From assembly GCF_900108295.1 (NCBI RefSeq), contig NZ_FNWK01000001.1, positions 1,364,001 through 1,428,000 on the forward strand: a DNA stretch of 64,000 nt. Reading direction: 5' to 3'. Made by a program: the position numbers and the translations under genes. Under the pieces are notes generated by a model. The model saw only the letters and a program-made list of their open reading frames with translations. It did not search any database and was not told the origin of the DNA. Below, one piece after another: positions 43,880 through 51,631 of this stretch; position 1 is the first letter of the stretch, and every line of letters begins with the position of its first letter. The DNA comes from Sphingopyxis sp. YR583. Lineage in GTDB: Bacteria; Pseudomonadota; Alphaproteobacteria; Sphingomonadales; Sphingomonadaceae.

Positions 43880-43989
43880 TGAGGAACGGGTGAATTGCGC
43901 GAGTCACCGCCGGGTAAATGGAAGACTGCGGCAGCGCGGAAAACTTGGCGCAACACGTCTTCAAATTATCAGCATCTTCTGGCGGTATT

Positions 43990-44403
43990 ATGTTCCAACC
44001 TGAAATTGAGATCGAGCATCATGATCGCTTGCTCCGGATCCGTAATCTGCGCACCTCGGGCCTTAAATATGTTGAGATCGCTTCAGCGTTGGGGATTTCA
44101 GCCGCACGCCTGTCGCACCTTCGTCCACAGGTGGATCGGTTGCCCCATGGCGAACGGCTGAGCACAATGGATGAGGTCCGCCCCGAGACAATTGTCGCAA
44201 TGTTGCCGCTCAGTAGGCGCAGCCGTTCGATCCTTTCGGCCTCCGAGTTTGCGACGGTCGCCGACCTGATGCGCGCCCAAGGCAGGCCGCTCTGTCAAGA
44301 GATGCTGCCTCAATGTGATCCACGATCTTGGCGTGAAATACGGATCTGCCTTGCAGTGCTCGAAGCAAATGAGATCGCAGTTCGTAAGGTCGAAGCAGGA
44401 TAG
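43990..44403 (+). CDS. Small regulator: HTH plus alpha-CTD-like domain (divergent copy 3)
   Basis: The product has 137 residues. LLRIRNLRTSGLKYVEIASA with LGISAARLSHLRP is a sigma-4-like HTH. TIVAMLPLSRRSRSILSASE, then TVADL and WREIRICLAVLEA, repeats the alpha-CTD-like layout of the two proteins at 29200 and 30557, but with low identity. The start is uncertain: ATG at 43990 is preferred; 43918 is possible. It lies downstream of traA on the same strand. Confidence 0.5.
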   Translation: MFQPEIEIEHHDRLLRIRNLRTSGLKYVEIASALGISAARLSHLRPQVDRLPHGERLSTMDEVRPETIVAMLPLSRRSRSILSASEFATVADLMRAQGRPLCQEMLPQCDPRSWREIRICLAVLEANEIAVRKVEAG

Positions 44404-44470
44404 TTCCCGCGTCGGATTTTTGAGACCGCTAGCGCTGTCGCGTCATACTCGCGGCCATTGGCTAAATGAA

Positions 44471-44728
44471 TCAGACTTGGATCACTGCCGGAAGGTCTTT
44501 GGTCACTTCGGCATATAGCTCCGCTGGCTCGAAGTTCATGGCGCGAGCAAGCGCATAGAATTCCAACAAGTCGACCCGGCGCTGACCCCGTTCGATGTCA
44601 GAAATATAGGATTGATGTTTTCCTATCGACTTGGCGAGTTCGGTTTGTTTGAGCCCGGATTTTAGCCGAGCTGCCGTCAACGCAGCAGCGATCGAGTTCT
44701 GTGCTTCGGAATAGATCGCCCCTGCCAT
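44471..44728 (-). CDS. XRE-family helix-turn-helix regulator
   Basis: The product has 85 residues. The HTH_3 domain includes LTAARLKSGLKQTELAKSIG with KHQSYISDIERGQRRVDLLE and FYALARAMNFEPAELYAEV. It is a Cro/CI-like single-domain repressor, divergent from the small gene at 44785 across 56 bases, which would be its natural target. ATG at 44728; upstream residues of the longer frame look random. Confidence 0.85.
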   Translation of the reverse strand: MAGAIYSEAQNSIAAALTAARLKSGLKQTELAKSIGKHQSYISDIERGQRRVDLLEFYALARAMNFEPAELYAEVTKDLPAVIQV

Positions 44729-44784
44729 GGGCTTGCGATAAATCGACAAACGCGATATCGAATAAGTCGATATGGAGATCGAAT

Positions 44785-44976
44785 ATGGCGGCTGATAGCA
44801 ATGAGCGCTTGGCACAGCGAGAGGCTGGGCGTTTGATTGTCCTTGCCCGAGATATGCTCACATCTCCATCTGAGGAAATCGTCGTGGCGTACCTCGATCT
44901 TGCAATGACGGCGCTGCAAGACCTAGGCGTTCCGTCGTCAGTTGGCTTCTGTCCGAATGATGCACACGGCACCTGA
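44785..44976 (+). CDS. Small hypothetical protein, divergent from XRE regulator
   Basis: The product has 63 residues, starting at ATG 44785 with GGAG nearby. It is acidic and helical (AQREAGRLIVLARDMLTSPS, EIVVAYLDLAMTALQDLG). No family is recognised. Plausible because it has a start, a ribosome site and a divergent regulator, but the short length limits certainty. Confidence 0.5.
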   Translation: MAADSNERLAQREAGRLIVLARDMLTSPSEEIVVAYLDLAMTALQDLGVPSSVGFCPNDAHGT

Positions 44977-45042
44977 CATCTGACATCAACATTTTGCGAT
45001 TGCCGATTGCGCGAATGATCTTCTCGCACGTCATTCTCATGT

Positions 45043-45127
45043 GCGGAGGTGGCGATATCTTAGACGCAGCGGACTTGAAATCCGCCTGGTTCATCCAGTG
45101 CGGGTTCAAGTCCCGCCGTCCGCACCA
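45043..45127 (+). tRNA. Atypical class II tRNA, anticodon TGA in a Leu-like body
   Basis: The acceptor is GCGGAGG/CGTCCGC with a G6-G67 mismatch, discriminator A, and encoded CCA. The D stem is GCG/CGC, but its loop ATATCTTAGA lacks the usual GG. The anticodon stem is GCGGA/TCCGC with loop CTTGAAA (TGA at 45076-45078, reading UCA). The long variable arm is CTGG/CCAG, and the T arm is GCGGG/CCCGC. The TGGCG...TAGACGC D-arm and A73 are Leu-like, while the anticodon is Ser-like. It may be a decayed or element-specific tRNA. Confidence 0.7.
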
Positions 45128-45136
45128 TATTTGGTG

Positions 45137-45212
45137 GGGCCTGTAGCTCAATGGTTAGAGCTGGCCGCTCATAACGGCTAGGTTGCGGGTTCGAGTCCTG
45201 CCGGGCCCACCA
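45137..45212 (+). tRNA. tRNA with CAT anticodon, tRNA-Ile2-like
   Basis: The acceptor is GGGCCTG/CGGGCCC, the D arm GCTCAATGGTTAGAGC, the anticodon stem GGCCG/CGGCT with loop CTCATAA (CAT), the T arm GCGGG/CCTGC, discriminator A, and encoded CCA. The loop CTCATAA is that of tRNA-Ile2, whose C34 is converted to lysidine by TilS, rather than of initiator or elongator Met. It lies 9 bases after the previous tRNA and 74 bases before traD. Confidence 0.85.
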
Positions 45213-45286
45213 GTTCCTCGCTTTTCTTGGATGGCTGAGCGTAGATTTAGGCCATAGACCAAGCCGGTCGTCGCTTGGGATAAGGG

Positions 45287-47023
45287 GTGGTGGCTTACAA
45301 CTCCTCAGCGGGTAATGGATCGGGCGCCGATCCTTTGACCGAGCAGATTTCGCTCATACTCGCCATCGTCGCCATTTTCGGGTGCTGGCCGGCGATCCAG
45401 TTGCAGATCCCGCAAGGCAGCCGCTTCGAGATGGCCGATCTGGTGGCGGAGCATTGGATGCATCGTCGCACTTTGGAGCCGTGGGTCAGCGTGCGCTGGG
45501 CTTGGCTGGCAGCACATAATTATCACGGATGGTTCGCGATCTCCACCTTGCCCGGCGCAATTGCCATTGGTCTTGTCCAGGCGTTCGATAAGCGAAGCGT
45601 CTTGCCTTTTGTGCATGCCGGGCTCGGGTGGGGTGGCGGAGGCCTGCTCGGATACGTGCTGTTTCTAGACTTCAGGGAATATAGCTGGCCGCTGGCGGTG
45701 ATGATGCCCGCGACCCTTGGATTTCTCGGCGGTGCGATCGGGTCTCGCATGACGTCGCTGGCACGGAAACCAAAACATTTGCGCGGCACGCGGCTCGGGA
45801 TCGGATGGTCGGGACGGCTCCTTCAGCATCTTTGGCGAAGGCGGAGCGACGTCGCGCTCGCGGGAATTACGTTGAGTCGCGTTGACGAAGCCATGCATGT
45901 CGCAGCGATCGGAGCGACGGGTTCAGGCAAGTCGACTGCGCTGCGCGCCTTGATGGCGGATAGCCTTCGCCGCGGTGATCGCCATCTGGTTGCTGATCCC
46001 GATGGAGCAGCGATGGAGGCCCATTGGGCGGCGGGAGATATCGTCCTCAACCCGTTCGATCCGCGCTGCGCCAAATGGGATTTGCTCGGCGAGATCGAGC
46101 GGCCGAGCGACTTCGCCTTCATCGCAGGATCCTTGCTTCCGCATATGGGACAGGGCGACCATGACCAGTGGATCAGCTACGCGCAGCAATTGCTGGCCGG
46201 TGCGATGGAGAATTTCTGGACACTGAAGCTCGGCAGTTCGGACGACTTCGTGACAATGCTCTCGTCGGCTCCGATCAGAGAATTGCGTAACCTTTGTGCC
46301 GGGACGCCGGCGGCGCGCTATTTCGAGGACGGCGGCGAGCGGATGCTCGCGTCTATCTTGGGGACGCTCGCGCCAGCGGTCGGACATCTCCGCCTGATCG
46401 CCGAGCGGGGCGGCGAGCCTTTCTCGGTCCGGCGATGGATACGCGAGGGACAAGGCTCGCTCTGGATTCCCTATCAGGCGAATCAGATCGCGGCGCTGCG
46501 GGGGCTCGCCTCCTGCTGGATGAATATTGCGATCCTCGAGACGTTGTCGCTCGAACCGTCCAGCGAACGCCGCATCTGGTTCCAGATCGACGAGCTTGAT
46601 GCGCTGGGCCGGATCGAGGGGCTCAAGGACGGGCTTGCCCGGCTCCGCAAATTTGGCGGGTGCATCGCGATCGGTTTCCAGTCCTATGCGCAGCTTCGCC
46701 AGATTTACGGCGATGGTGCCGAGGCGATCGTCGAGAATATCGGGAATTTCTTGCTGCTGCGTTCGGGGCTCAGCGACGATGGCGGCACTGCGAAGCTGGC
46801 GTCGCGCCTGATCGGCAGCCGCGAGGTCGAGCGGCAGGACATCAGCCGGTCGCGATCGTGGGGACGCTACACTAGCCGGTCGATGACGACGCAACCGCGC
46901 CGAGTGGTTGAGGAGGTCGTGCTCCCGAGCGAGATCATGCAGCTTCCCGATAGGGAGGGATTCCTGAAACGGGCGGGGTCGCCGGTCTGGCGCCGAGTGC
47001 GCTTCCCCTATTCAATGAATTGA
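45287..47023 (+). CDS. Type IV coupling protein (TraD/VirD4 family ATPase)
   Basis: The product has 578 residues. Two or three membrane spans lie within about 20-150. The ATPase has VAAIGATGSGKSTALRAL (Walker A about 209-216), DPDGAAMEAHW, and the second nucleotide motif IWFQIDELDALGRIEGL, followed by CIAIGFQSYAQLRQIYG. It links the relaxosome to the Trb channel. It starts at GTG 45287 or the adjacent GTG 45290, behind AAGGGG. The two tRNA genes lie just upstream in the same direction. Confidence 0.88.
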   Translation: MVAYNSSAGNGSGADPLTEQISLILAIVAIFGCWPAIQLQIPQGSRFEMADLVAEHWMHRRTLEPWVSVRWAWLAAHNYHGWFAISTLPGAIAIGLVQAFDKRSVLPFVHAGLGWGGGGLLGYVLFLDFREYSWPLAVMMPATLGFLGGAIGSRMTSLARKPKHLRGTRLGIGWSGRLLQHLWRRRSDVALAGITLSRVDEAMHVAAIGATGSGKSTALRALMADSLRRGDRHLVADPDGAAMEAHWAAGDIVLNPFDPRCAKWDLLGEIERPSDFAFIAGSLLPHMGQGDHDQWISYAQQLLAGAMENFWTLKLGSSDDFVTMLSSAPIRELRNLCAGTPAARYFEDGGERMLASILGTLAPAVGHLRLIAERGGEPFSVRRWIREGQGSLWIPYQANQIAALRGLASCWMNIAILETLSLEPSSERRIWFQIDELDALGRIEGLKDGLARLRKFGGCIAIGFQSYAQLRQIYGDGAEAIVENIGNFLLLRSGLSDDGGTAKLASRLIGSREVERQDISRSRSWGRYTSRSMTTQPRRVVEEVVLPSEIMQLPDREGFLKRAGSPVWRRVRFPYSMN

Positions 47024-47221
47024 TATGGGCCGAGATTTGAGGACTTCTGATTTCTGCTTGCCGCGCGTCATTAATAACAGGCGCAGACTTCTTTCGGGGA
47101 TCCTATGTATTTACTGGCTCATGGCCGTGGGGAATATTTTGCCTGCTGAAACCGGCGTCCCTAGTGAACCTGCATCTGAAGGGTTGATCGTCCACTTGGT
47201 CGTGCCGGTGTTTTTCCGGTC

Positions 47222-47677
47222 ATGAACCGCCATCGCGTGATCGATTTGAGCGAGCGACAGCGGCAATGCCTTCGCGGCATAGCGCGAGGCCTTCAGGCCA
47301 AGGAGATCGCGTCCGATCTTGGGCTCTCATACAACACCGTCAACGAACATTTGCGAAGTGCGCGGCGGCTCTTGGGTGTGACGACAAGTCGCCAAGCAGC
47401 GCGCCTGCTCGCGGTATCGGAAGCAGACAATTCGATTGTACTCGACCAAATTGGGGTCGAGTTCACAGTTCTCGACAGCAATACCGATTCGGCGGACGCC
47501 ACCGGCGCCGTTCGGAATCGTTACAATCTCACCATCCTCCAGAGGATCGGACTCACCGTGGCGACAGCCTTCGCTGCGGTAGCGCTCGCCGGCGCGCTCC
47601 TCGTGGGCGCCGACGCGATCAACCGCATCTTCGTCGGATATGGGATCGACATTTCCGACCCCCCGTACAGGAAATAG
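47222..47677 (+). CDS. LuxR-type HTH protein with C-terminal membrane segment
   Basis: The product has 151 residues. The N-terminal HTH_LuxR is LSERQRQCLRGIARGLQAKE with IASDLGLSYNTVNEHLRSAR. A linker of about 45 residues and one membrane span (about 112-135, TVATAFAAVALAGALLVGAD) follow. A DNA-binding head anchored in the membrane is characteristic of several sphingomonad regulators. It is followed by two small genes on the same strand, probably one operon. Confidence 0.8.
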   Translation: MNRHRVIDLSERQRQCLRGIARGLQAKEIASDLGLSYNTVNEHLRSARRLLGVTTSRQAARLLAVSEADNSIVLDQIGVEFTVLDSNTDSADATGAVRNRYNLTILQRIGLTVATAFAAVALAGALLVGADAINRIFVGYGIDISDPPYRK

Positions 47678-47711
47678 CCGCCTCCTCGCCGGAGGCGGCG
47701 AGGAGAATAAT

Positions 47712-48062
47712 ATGTTCGTCAAAAGGAAAGCCGCATTCGACACCATCCAGCCGTTGTTTCAGGCCGCCGAACAGGCGACCGACCAGGCTGCGACCGATAC
47801 CGCCGTCTGCATCGCCGAAATGCTGAAGGCGCGGCAGGATGCGAACTTGCCAATGAGTGTGGGCACCGAAATGCTCGACAAGATGGTGCAGGCGCTCGCC
47901 GCCGGTGTCGATGCGCGCAAGCATTTCATCGAGGCGCATGCTTTGACCCCCACGGTAGTCAAGGAAATCGGACTCGAGAAGGCGTTCGGCGACATTCATC
48001 CGTGTCCGCGAACGCGCGCGAACGGCGAACTCACTGTCGTCCCCCAAGCTTTCGCGGCTTGA
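47712..48062 (+). CDS. Hypothetical protein following the LuxR-type gene
   Basis: The product has 116 residues from ATG 47712, with GAGGAGAATAAT upstream (ideal). It is helical, Ala/Gln-rich in the first half (FDTIQPLFQAAEQATDQAAT), and ends FGDIHPCPRTRANGELTVVP. No named family is recognised. The same neighbour relationship (membrane-anchored LuxR HTH, this type of protein, small membrane protein) seems recurrent in sphingomonads, from memory. Confidence 0.65.
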   Translation: MFVKRKAAFDTIQPLFQAAEQATDQAATDTAVCIAEMLKARQDANLPMSVGTEMLDKMVQALAAGVDARKHFIEAHALTPTVVKEIGLEKAFGDIHPCPRTRANGELTVVPQAFAA

Positions 48063-48109
48063 CGGAATGGCGCCGTTCCGCTGTTCGACCGGCAGGGAGG
48101 GGATAAAGG

Positions 48110-48607
48110 GTGCTACGCATCGCGATCTTTCTCATCCTGCTGGTTGGAACCTGCGCTTATGCCTTGTGGCGGGGCGGCGCTCCCGAACGCATCGCCGCGG
48201 GCGCTATGCTTGCGGCTTGCTTTGGGTCAGCGCTGGTACGGAGCGATGCCGACTTGCGCTTCTCCCAAATGGAGGTCGGGATTTTCCTGATCGATCTTCT
48301 TTTGCTCGCCGTTCTGTTCGGCGTAGCTTTGAGAGCCGATCGTGGTTGGCCAATTTTCGTTACTGCGCTTCATTTGGCAACTGTTGGCGCCCATGCCGTG
48401 AAGCTCATTCAGCCCGACATCATTCGCGTGACCTATGTTGTGATGGTAACCGCCTGGAGTTGGCCTATGGTCATTGCGCTAGCGGTGGGAACTTTCCGCC
48501 ATCGGCTACGCGTCGGTTCTCAAGGGTGTGACCTTGACTGGAGCCATCCTCTTGAACCGCAGCATCGGACATCGCTGTGGCATCCTTTCGGACGAGAGCG
48601 CGCTTGA
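48110..48607 (+). CDS. Small hypothetical membrane protein
   Basis: The product has 165 residues from GTG 48110 (GGAGGGG upstream). Four hydrophobic segments are visible (about 3-20, 28-45, 58-76 and 105-128). The last 35 residues are polar. Function unknown; co-directional with the two preceding genes. Confidence 0.65.
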   Translation: MLRIAIFLILLVGTCAYALWRGGAPERIAAGAMLAACFGSALVRSDADLRFSQMEVGIFLIDLLLLAVLFGVALRADRGWPIFVTALHLATVGAHAVKLIQPDIIRVTYVVMVTAWSWPMVIALAVGTFRHRLRVGSQGCDLDWSHPLEPQHRTSLWHPFGRERA

Positions 48608-48625
48608 TTATGCAGGCAGTGGAGC

Positions 48626-49579
48626 ATGAGTGCCAGTCGCGATGAACCCGCATCTGTCCAAGCGCCACTGCGACCTACCTTCCAGCAGATCGAGATATTC
48701 CTGAAAGTGGTCGAGACCCGCAGTTTCGTTGCTGCCGCGCGTTTGCTAGGAATCTCGCAACCCGCAGTCAGTCAGGCGATTGCGAAGATGGAAGAATTAT
48801 ACGACGCTGCTCTCTTCATGCGGCGTCGCAACGCGCCGTTGAGCCTGACGCCAGTCGCCGAAGCGGTACTGCCGACGGCCCGCGCTCTGCTCCATACTAT
48901 TGATCATCAATCGTCCCGCGCCGCTGCGGCTGCACTGAGCCAGATCGGCCGGCTGTCGATCGGATTCTATCCGGGTATCTGTTCCGGACCGCTGAGAGAA
49001 GGGATGTCCGATTTCATCCGTGAATGCCCCGACATCGCGCTGCGCTTGGTCGAAAGTTCGGCGGGGGAACTCCATCGCCAACTCAACGCTGGCGACCTCG
49101 ATATCATCTTCACAGCCTTTCTAACCGACCTTCGTAACCCTGCACTGGTTCAAGAGGGTCTTTGGTCGGAGCGATTGGTCGTCTTGCTTTCTGACGCGCA
49201 TCACTTCGCGCAGCGCGAGCAACTCACTTGGGATGAAGTCGCGACGCAGCGCATCATTCTTGGGTCATCCAAAGGCGAGATGACCGGCTACCGCGCTATA
49301 TCGTCCCGTATGGGTGACCGTCCTTTGGATTGCAGGCATCATGCGGTGACTCGTGGCGCGCTGTTCCAACTCGTAACGATGGGACTCGGTGTCACGGTGA
49401 CATTTCCATCTGCTATGCTCGTCACGGCGGGGACGGTTGCGGTCCCCATTGCCGATGACAGCGCTGTCGTTCCGATCGAAGCAATTTGGCACCAAGGAGA
49501 CAACAATCCGATCCGCCACCGGCTTGTCCGAAATATCCGAGATCGGGCTAAGGCTTATTCCGCTTCGGCAACCGCTTGA
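48626..49579 (+). CDS. LysR-family transcriptional regulator
   Basis: The product has 317 residues. The HTH is QIEIFLKVVETRSFVAAARL with LGISQPAVSQAIAKMEELYD. A substrate-binding domain follows (LSIGFYPGICSGPLREGMSD, LRLVESSAGELHRQLNAGDL, DIIFTAFL). The start is ATG 48626. No obvious divergent target gene exists, since its neighbours are all on the same strand. It precedes the ECF sigma cassette by about 265 bases. Confidence 0.9.
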   Translation: MSASRDEPASVQAPLRPTFQQIEIFLKVVETRSFVAAARLLGISQPAVSQAIAKMEELYDAALFMRRRNAPLSLTPVAEAVLPTARALLHTIDHQSSRAAAAALSQIGRLSIGFYPGICSGPLREGMSDFIRECPDIALRLVESSAGELHRQLNAGDLDIIFTAFLTDLRNPALVQEGLWSERLVVLLSDAHHFAQREQLTWDEVATQRIILGSSKGEMTGYRAISSRMGDRPLDCRHHAVTRGALFQLVTMGLGVTVTFPSAMLVTAGTVAVPIADDSAVVPIEAIWHQGDNNPIRHRLVRNIRDRAKAYSASATA

Positions 49580-49581
49580 GC

Positions 49582-49782
49582 AAATAGGAGTTCCGGCAGG
49601 ACGCCCAGCGCCTGTGCGAAGTCATTCACTCCAAGCAGCGTCAATTCATATGGCCGTTTTCGATCTGGCTCGAATAGACCGGCGCGACTTGAATATGCCC
49701 GACGTCGTGGGTCCAGTGCTCGCTGTTTGAAATGTTGCATCGCGGCATCACTGTTGCGGAAATGTGGCAAAACTGGTTTCAA
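49582..49782 (-). pseudogene. Remnant of an XRE-family regulator (C-terminal part)
   Basis: The minus-strand frame contains LTLLGVNDFAQALGVLPELL near its end, which resembles the last helices of HTH_3 repressors. The first helices are absent or scrambled. Interpreted as a truncated fragment between lysR and the sigma gene; it could be chance. Confidence 0.3.
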
Positions 49783-49844
49783 TTGTTACGGATTGATTGC
49801 CAAAGTGGACGAAATCGGCTTTCTAGGCGATGGAGGGACCAGAG

Positions 49845-50417
49845 GTGAGCAATCCGGACTCGAAACCGCTCGAGCCTGAGCCGCACGACAGTCAGTCGCA
49901 GCGAACCATTGATGCTGCCTACCGCCAATGGTGGAAAAGCCTTGTCAACAGCGTCGGACGGCAGTTCGGCGCGGGGCCGCCGGATCCCGAAGAAGCCGTG
50001 CAGGCGGCCTTCGAGAAATTCTCCAAGCTCGCAAAGCCTGAAGATGTCGCCGATCCCCAATCCTATCTTTACGTCTCCGCGCGCAATTATGTTTTAGATC
50101 AACGCCGCCGAACGGCTGTAAGAAACTCCGCATTGGATATTGTTGAATTAATGGAAGAGGGGGACGCCCCTGCGAATTACGATACTGAGCGCGTCTATAT
50201 AGGTAGAGAGCATCTGGCGATCGTTGCGACGACGCTTGATGCGATGGATGAAAGGAGGCGCGAAGTGATGACGATGCATGTCATTGATGGCCTCCCCTAT
50301 GCCGAAATCTCGCGGCGCATGGGTGTCTCGGAAACGCGGGTGCGTCAGCTGATGGCCTCGGCTCTCTCGCTCTGTACGATCGCGATCAACGCGGTCAATG
50401 AAAGTGATACGGAATAA
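49845..50417 (+). CDS. ECF sigma factor (FecI type)
   Basis: The product has 190 residues from GTG 49845, which is 7 bases after GGAGGGA; ATG 49830 would add five residues. Region 2 includes PDPEEAVQAAFEKFSKL and QSYLYVSARNYVLDQRRRTA. Region 4 is LDAMDERRREVMTMHVIDGL with PYAEISRRMGVSETRVRQLM. It should be controlled by the FecR protein encoded next, with a 1-base overlap (TAATG), and drive the TonB-receptor gene. Confidence 0.88.
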   Translation: MSNPDSKPLEPEPHDSQSQRTIDAAYRQWWKSLVNSVGRQFGAGPPDPEEAVQAAFEKFSKLAKPEDVADPQSYLYVSARNYVLDQRRRTAVRNSALDIVELMEEGDAPANYDTERVYIGREHLAIVATTLDAMDERRREVMTMHVIDGLPYAEISRRMGVSETRVRQLMASALSLCTIAINAVNESDTE

Positions 50418-51535
50418 TGGCGCGGTCGCTCCATCTTGATGATTCCATCCTCGTGCAGGCCGGCGAATGGTATGCGCTGTCGCTGAGCGATGAGGTGACG
50501 GGCGCAGACCTCGACGCGCTTGAGGTGTGGCTTGACGCAGACCCGCGTCATGAAAGCGCATTCGATCTCACCGCGCGCACCGCGCGCCAGCTTGGTGAAG
50601 GTTCGCTCCGGGCTCGATTGGTGGCTTTGTCCGGTTCCGAGGCCGTCCGGGTTGCGGAGACGTCCGTTGAGGGCGATGTATCGAATGTCGTTCCATTCAC
50701 GGGATCTCCGGCTTTCGAAAGTTCGGCGATCGCGAATGAAAATGAGGCGGTGGTGCAAGGGAAGCCTCGTGTGTTCCCGCGTCCGCGCGTCCGCTGGGCC
50801 GCGATGAGCGCGTTGGCGGCGTCTTTGGTTCTTGCGGTCAGCGTTGGCGTGTTCGAGCGGGCGCCGATCGGGCAACCTGTTAGCACGGCGATTGCACAAA
50901 CGCGCGTTCTAACGCTTCCCGATGGGAGCCGTGTGACGCTGGGACCGGACAGCCGTATCGCGACCCATATCGATGGCGAGGAGCGTCGCGTGACTTTGAT
51001 GTCTGGCGAAGCCTTCTTCGAAGTCGCGCATGACCGCTCGCGGCCATTTTGGGTCGAAGCCGGCGACGCGCGCATCCAGGTCGTCGGGACGAAGTTCGAC
51101 GTTACCAGGTCGAGCGGCCGCGTGCATGTGTCGGTCCTCGAAGGCGTCGTGAAGGTTCATGAGCCCTCACCCTTGCTGTCCGCCGCCGCCGTCGTTACGC
51201 TCCGCAAGAGCCAGAAGATTGAGATCGTCGATTCCACGGGCTTCTTCGCCGCTCCGCCGGCAGCGGCGGTGATGGAGGATCCTGTTCCTGCCGGCGAATG
51301 GCGGCGCGGTACGCGCACCTATATCGACACTCGTCTCGGTGATGTGGTGTCGGACCTCAATCGCTATTACGGTCCTGGCGTGCGGATTTCGGATCCTGCG
51401 CTGGCCGATGTTCGGATCGCGATGGAGCTACGCCCGAGCGACGTAGACGCCTTCTTCGATGTTCTGCCGCTCATCGCTCCGGTGAAAATCGAGAAGAATC
51501 GCGACGGAGCCGTGGTCGTTGAGCGGGCGCGTTAA
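50417..51535 (+). CDS. FecR-family anti-sigma / signal transducer
   Basis: The product has 372 residues. The cytoplasmic N-terminal DUF4880 sigma-binding part includes AGEWYALSLSDEVTGADLDA and LDADPRHESAFD. One membrane span lies at about 130-147 (AAMSALAASLVLAVSVGVF). The periplasmic FecR domain has LTLPDGSRVTLGPDSRIATH, LMSGEAFFEVAHDRSRPFWV and VVGTKFDVTRSSGRVHVSVL. The C-terminal domain contacts the receptor's STN domain. It is the second gene of the sigma-FecR-receptor cassette. Confidence 0.92.
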   Translation: MARSLHLDDSILVQAGEWYALSLSDEVTGADLDALEVWLDADPRHESAFDLTARTARQLGEGSLRARLVALSGSEAVRVAETSVEGDVSNVVPFTGSPAFESSAIANENEAVVQGKPRVFPRPRVRWAAMSALAASLVLAVSVGVFERAPIGQPVSTAIAQTRVLTLPDGSRVTLGPDSRIATHIDGEERRVTLMSGEAFFEVAHDRSRPFWVEAGDARIQVVGTKFDVTRSSGRVHVSVLEGVVKVHEPSPLLSAAAVVTLRKSQKIEIVDSTGFFAAPPAAAVMEDPVPAGEWRRGTRTYIDTRLGDVVSDLNRYYGPGVRISDPALADVRIAMELRPSDVDAFFDVLPLIAPVKIEKNRDGAVVVERAR

Positions 51536-51631
51536 AGCTCGGTTACAAAAAAATTTCACTGCCCCTTCGGGTTGGACTTTCCCCTGCGTCATTTGTCATG
51601 AGCCGCATTAAGCGGTGAGGGGGATTTGACC
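51536..51631 (+). promoter_or_regulatory. Probable promoter region of the TonB receptor
   Basis: The 96-base gap includes GGGTTGG (around 51568) and CGTC (around 51588), a spacing and composition loosely like ECF-type -35/-10 elements. The ribosome site GTGAGGGGG precedes the ATG at 51632. The assignment of promoter elements is tentative. Confidence 0.3.

Noticed and set aside
47025..47225. 66-codon frame right after traD
   Set aside because: No ribosome site and no recognisable feature; probably intergenic.
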